Source: Triops longicaudatus
Taxonomy: Eukaryota; Arthropoda; Branchiopoda; Notostraca; Triopsidae
Assembly: GCA_022885665.1 (NCBI GenBank)
Contig: JAGQDJ010000009.1
Location: 372,001 to 436,000, forward strand
Direction of reading: 5' to 3'
Length of the DNA: 64,000 nt
Part shown: positions 61,351 through 64,000 of the stretch, one piece after another
How the letters are laid out: every line of letters begins with the position of its first letter
Numbering within the stretch: position 1 is the first letter of the stretch
Notes under the pieces: generated by a model
Told to the model about the DNA's origin: nothing
What the model saw: only the letters and a program-made list of their open reading frames with translations
Databases searched by the model: none
Position numbers and translations under genes: made by a program

Positions 61351-62211
61351 TCAGCTAATATCTTCGAGTAGCTTCGATCCGATTACATTTCTTGTGTTCC
61401 CTCCAACATGCAAATGCACTTCCCCTTTTTTCGCGATTTTTTTACCTGCGTAACGCCGTCTCTTATGTTTCAGCGCTCTAAGAGCACTTGTGCTAATGCT
61501 CGGCGGCAGTAAGGGCTCATTCAGCGGGGTGTTTCGTGTAAGATAAGTACGGTAGATAGAAGATTTTCCCGGTCCTCTTCGCAGTATAACAAGCTGCTCG
61601 TCTTGATCCAGCGGAGCAACGATCGACACATTATCGAATTCTTCATCGACAAGCGTTGCAGATTCATGCAGATGCTCCGGGTCGTCAGTATCAACGCCCG
61701 AGGGTGGTTGATTAGTGATCATTTCTTCAAGATATTCATGGCAAGTAGACACCGAGCAAGAAGACAAAATCTGTGCAGGTGAACTAAGCCGTCGTTCTGT
61801 ATGTAACTCGCGGGCCATAATTTCGTGACACTCGTTAATTACAATTTTATCGCAACAGAGGTTAGTTGGTATTTCTGTCAAAAGCGTGTTGCCTTCTGTT
61901 GGTATCGGGGAATTGACGACGGCTGACGACTCTTTCCATTCGGTAAAAAGCTTGTCAGCAGGGAAACGGCCACCACGAGATTGAAGAGAACTGGGGTTTC
62001 TTTCAACACTTTTCTGTTCTTGATACCTGAGCACATCGATCTCGTATTTTAAAAGCAGTTTTTCGCCCAAAGGCAGTTCTAACAAGTCGGCAACTTGATC
62101 GTCGATCGCTAACAAATGTCTTGCACTTCGAAAGCCCTGGCTCTGCAGAAAATCTGCTGTGCTAGGTGCCAAACCTATTCCTTCACACCAACTATGAATC
62201 CATGCTTCCAT
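61351..62211 (-). CDS. SAM-domain protein with C-terminal RHIM/amyloid-like motif
   Basis: An intronless frame of 286 residues; the ATG at 62211 is taken as start (the frame extends two codons further to a GTG). I recognise no named orthologue. Residues 1-60 read as a SAM-like helical domain: WIHSWCEGIGL, FLQSQGF, and LLELPLGEKLLLKYEIDVL, which parallels the SAM end pattern LGIxxLGxRLKLL. The middle (about 70-230) is Ser/Thr/Glu-rich and likely disordered. A basic patch, LKHKRRRYAGKKIAKK, precedes a C-terminal beta-prone motif, GEVHLHVGGNTRNVIGS, resembling RHIM or cryptic-RHIM sequences (hydrophobic-x-hydrophobic-G, then Asn and hydrophobics). Such an adaptor-plus-amyloid layout would fit immune or death signalling, but this is inference. 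A TATA box lies upstream. Confidence 0.75.
   Translation of the reverse strand: MEAWIHSWCEGIGLAPSTADFLQSQGFRSARHLLAIDDQVADLLELPLGEKLLLKYEIDVLRYQEQKSVERNPSSLQSRGGRFPADKLFTEWKESSAVVNSPIPTEGNTLLTEIPTNLCCDKIVINECHEIMARELHTERRLSSPAQILSSCSVSTCHEYLEEMITNQPPSGVDTDDPEHLHESATLVDEEFDNVSIVAPLDQDEQLVILRRGPGKSSIYRTYLTRNTPLNEPLLPPSISTSALRALKHKRRRYAGKKIAKKGEVHLHVGGNTRNVIGSKLLEDIS
61354..61425 (-). other. RHIM/amyloid-like motif coding segment
   Basis: It encodes residues about 263-286, core VHLHVGGNTRNVIG. Alternating hydrophobics, a Gly-Gly turn and Asn pairs match the pattern of RHIM, cryptic RHIM and HET-s-type motifs. Resemblance was judged by eye only. Confidence 0.4.
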
Positions 62212-62664
62212 TTTCACAAGTTTTTACCTTTTGCTTGAACACGACTGCTTTGCTTTGATTGAGACCGCTGAACTAATGCAGCATCCGAGTTCTCAGCCTT
62301 TTATATGCAGAAATCTTTGCTCCAAAAAGGCATTAAAATTTGCTTGTTCCAGGTTAGCATAAGGATCAAAGATAGCTTAAGATAGCATTTGGCTTAATTA
62401 ATTCCTCGTAATTAAAATTTCGCACAGTTTCCCTGGTGAATTACAACCCTGGCAGCACAACATGTAAATCGCTACAGCCCCAACTTGGAAAACTCATTTT
62501 ACTCGTCATTGACTTTTCAAGGGAGTTGACAATAGTTAATAAATTTTTGGCAGTCGCTTTTTTAAAAGAACGTTGGCTTAACACGAAAGGGCGGCAGGAG
62601 CGTTGTAAGCACGCCACGAAACATAACTCCATAAAGAACGAAAAAAAACGCGGCTTACCTCCGA
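62212..62664. other. Upstream region of the SAM-domain gene
   Basis: It contains the gene's 5' leader (about 50 nt if the TATA box is used) and further upstream sequence. No other feature is certain. Confidence 0.5.
62299..62305 (-). promoter_or_regulatory. TATA box of the SAM-domain gene
   Basis: The minus strand reads GCATATAAAAGGC, a strong TATA box. About 35 bp downstream is TTCAG, an acceptable initiator, giving a leader of roughly 55 nt before the ATG at 62211. A TATA-driven intronless gene often means inducible expression. Confidence 0.6.
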
Positions 62665-62796
62665 AAACAAAATCCACTTGGCGTTGTGGTTTTCTGTATC
62701 CATTGTTGTTTGCCGAATGATGAGATTCAGGACTCCCCGAGGGCTTTTTATTGTCCCATGCATTACCTCCTTCTAAGTCCGGTTCCGAACTCATCA
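62665..62796 (-). CDS. Possible exon of an unidentified gene
   Basis: The acceptor-like tract TTATGTTTCGTTACATTAG precedes an open stretch that begins LMSSEPDLEGGNAWDNKK and ends VDFVFG at a good donor (GGAG/GTAAGC). The product is hydrophilic, rich in Ser, Asn and Pro. The frame could also start with its own ATG (MSSEPDL). No partner exon was identified. Confidence 0.3.
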
Positions 62797-62799
62797 GAG

Positions 62800-63360
62800 C
62801 TAATGTAACGAAACATAAGACCATAAAGGCAAACCGTTAATACTCGGATTAGTTCACTTAATAAGACAGGCTGGAAGGTTTTTGATGGCACTCCAGATTG
62901 CTATGTAACGGGTTGTTTCACAACTACATTTCGGGGTCATGAAAAATGTCTCAAGTCCGGAGGCTAACGCAGTAATCGCGTGAGTGGGAGAAGTCTGAAT
63001 GAGGGCACAAGAAAAAGCCATAAGCAGCTAAGAGTCTTGTTTTGGGCCGAGAACAAGCTACTTGTATTACTTCCACGTGAATAACCAACTACATAAAGCG
63101 GAAATCAAGCTAGCATGTCTTTCCTTATTGATCTGCTGGTTGTCTTTATGCATTGTATGTATTCCGACTATTACGGCAGTCCGAGAGGACAAAACTCGGG
63201 AACAGAAAACTAGGTACATTTTGCTACTTTTTAGCACTTCTTGTTAGTAGAATGTAGTGCGAAGTGACATGAAGTTACTGGATCCGACAATGAGTGAGAC
63301 AAAATAGCAGAAAGCTACTTATTTTTGCTTCCTGTTCCATACTGCGTCAATATTCTACGA
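62800..63360. other. Non-coding stretch
   Basis: No supported gene. A short frame (63062-63247 plus) with a hydrophobic segment is unsupported. The right part (from about 63255) begins to show the GAAGTGACA-type repeats found in the arrays beyond. Confidence 0.5.
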
Positions 63361-63367
63361 TAATATC

Positions 63368-63530
63368 TTGCAGGATGTGACATACTGTCGCCTCCTGCCA
63401 ATTTGTACTGCTTCTTGTCGCTTCGTGTCACCTCTTGTCACTGCGTGTCGCTTCGTACGTGGCACAATGTGGCATACTGTCGTTTTGTGCTGCTTCGTAC
63501 TTGGCACAATTTGACATAGTTTCTGCACTG
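63368..63530 (-). repeat. Degenerate short-repeat array, left arm
   Basis: Units of about 10 bp related to TGTCGCTTCG occur in tandem (TGTCGCTTCG, TGTCACCTCT, TGTCACTGCG, TGTCGCTTCG), mixed with a longer motif whose reverse complement is GCGACAGTATGTCACAT-TGTGCCA. The opposite orientation appears at 63836-63990. Confidence 0.75.
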
Positions 63531-63835
63531 AAGAAATTGAATTGTTATACATTCTGAATAGGCAGCCACCAACTACGTCTTCTGGAATTAGACCACTCCT
63601 TCATAAGTTTTATAATTGCATAGGCTAACCGAGAAGATGTTTGCCTATTACTAGACATTAGCCTATTACTTTTTGCGCCACATTCATATTTATGTACAGT
63701 CGACAGTCGAATGAGGGCACTTGTTTCAGTAGGACACGATTAAAATTGATTTTTTTCTGTACAAGGGTGATTCCACCCCCAGTTACTTAAAGAGAACACT
63801 ATGCCTGTAGGAGGGCTTCAAGGGCAGGACATGTA

Positions 63836-63990
63836 CGAGACAAGAAGCGACAGTATGTCATATTGTCCCACATGAGTGGCACAAAGCGACAGTATATCAC
63901 ATAGTGCCACCTATTGCAAGACATTGTCACATAAAGTTGCGGCCGTATGTGGCATTACGTAGCAGGAAGCAACAATAAGTAGCTTCAAGT
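63836..63990 (+). repeat. Degenerate short-repeat array, right arm (inverted)
   Basis: It contains GACAAGAAGCGACAGTATGT and AAAGCGACAGTATATCACAT with TGTCCCAC and GTGCCACC. These match the reverse complement of the left array. It continues to the window end, so its full length is unknown. Confidence 0.7.
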
Positions 63991-64000
63991 GGCTTTCTGA

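Noticed and set aside
63355..63552. 65-codon minus frame with internal repeats
   Set aside because: The peptide repetition is a direct product of the degenerate DNA repeat array, not evidence of a gene.

Overview
The window is eukaryotic nuclear DNA, most likely from an arthropod and probably a crustacean. The genes are split by short GT-AG introns (about 50-100 bp in the compact genes). The sugar transporter follows the arthropod Glut1 sequence closely. The window carries an animal cyclooxygenase, a gene that (from memory) most insects lack and several crustaceans keep. A branchiopod such as a water flea would fit, but I cannot prove the species. There are no operons, prophages or CRISPR arrays.

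Layout. (1) 2.5-23.7 kb, minus strand: a Glut1-type facilitative glucose transporter. Ten exons at 2521-7052 encode the transporter body. A phase-compatible first coding exon (MDSPSSPAK) lies 16.6 kb upstream at 23668-23694. Two further minus-strand exons inside that giant intron (12795-13179 coiled coil; 18034 to about 18853, Ser/Pro/Gln-rich) also join in phase to each other and to the transporter, which suggests an alternative long N-terminus. The introns hold old Tigger-like miniature elements and a near-perfect 43-bp inverted repeat. (2) 24-42 kb: about 18 kb with no gene I can support. (3) 42.1-62.2 kb: a dense cluster. In order: RNF26-like RING E3 ligase (+), HDHD3/Reg-2-like HAD protein (-), ATP13A1 P5A-ATPase (+, 19 exons), casein kinase II beta (+, 5 exons, two GC-AG introns), cyclooxygenase/prostaglandin G/H synthase (-, split start codon), stomatin (-, 10 exons), and an intronless SAM-domain protein (-) with a C-terminal RHIM/amyloid-like motif. 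(4) 63.2-64 kb: degenerate short repeats forming two inverted arrays that run off the window end.

The genes do not form one pathway; they are neighbours. Several 3' ends are tail-to-tail and probably overlap (RNF26 with HDHD3; CK2-beta with cyclooxygenase). HDHD3 and ATP13A1 are divergent, with about 0.63 kb between them. Four of the seven genes encode membrane or ER-associated proteins (RNF26-like, ATP13A1, cyclooxygenase, stomatin).

The most interesting points are: the coiled-coil N-terminal extension of Glut1; the SAM plus RHIM-like protein; the cyclooxygenase with Ala in place of the aspirin-acetylated Ser; the long hairpin at 10.9 kb; and the inverted repeat arrays at the right edge. 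Exon boundaries were derived by eye from splice signals, reading-frame phase and family alignment from memory; no search was run.
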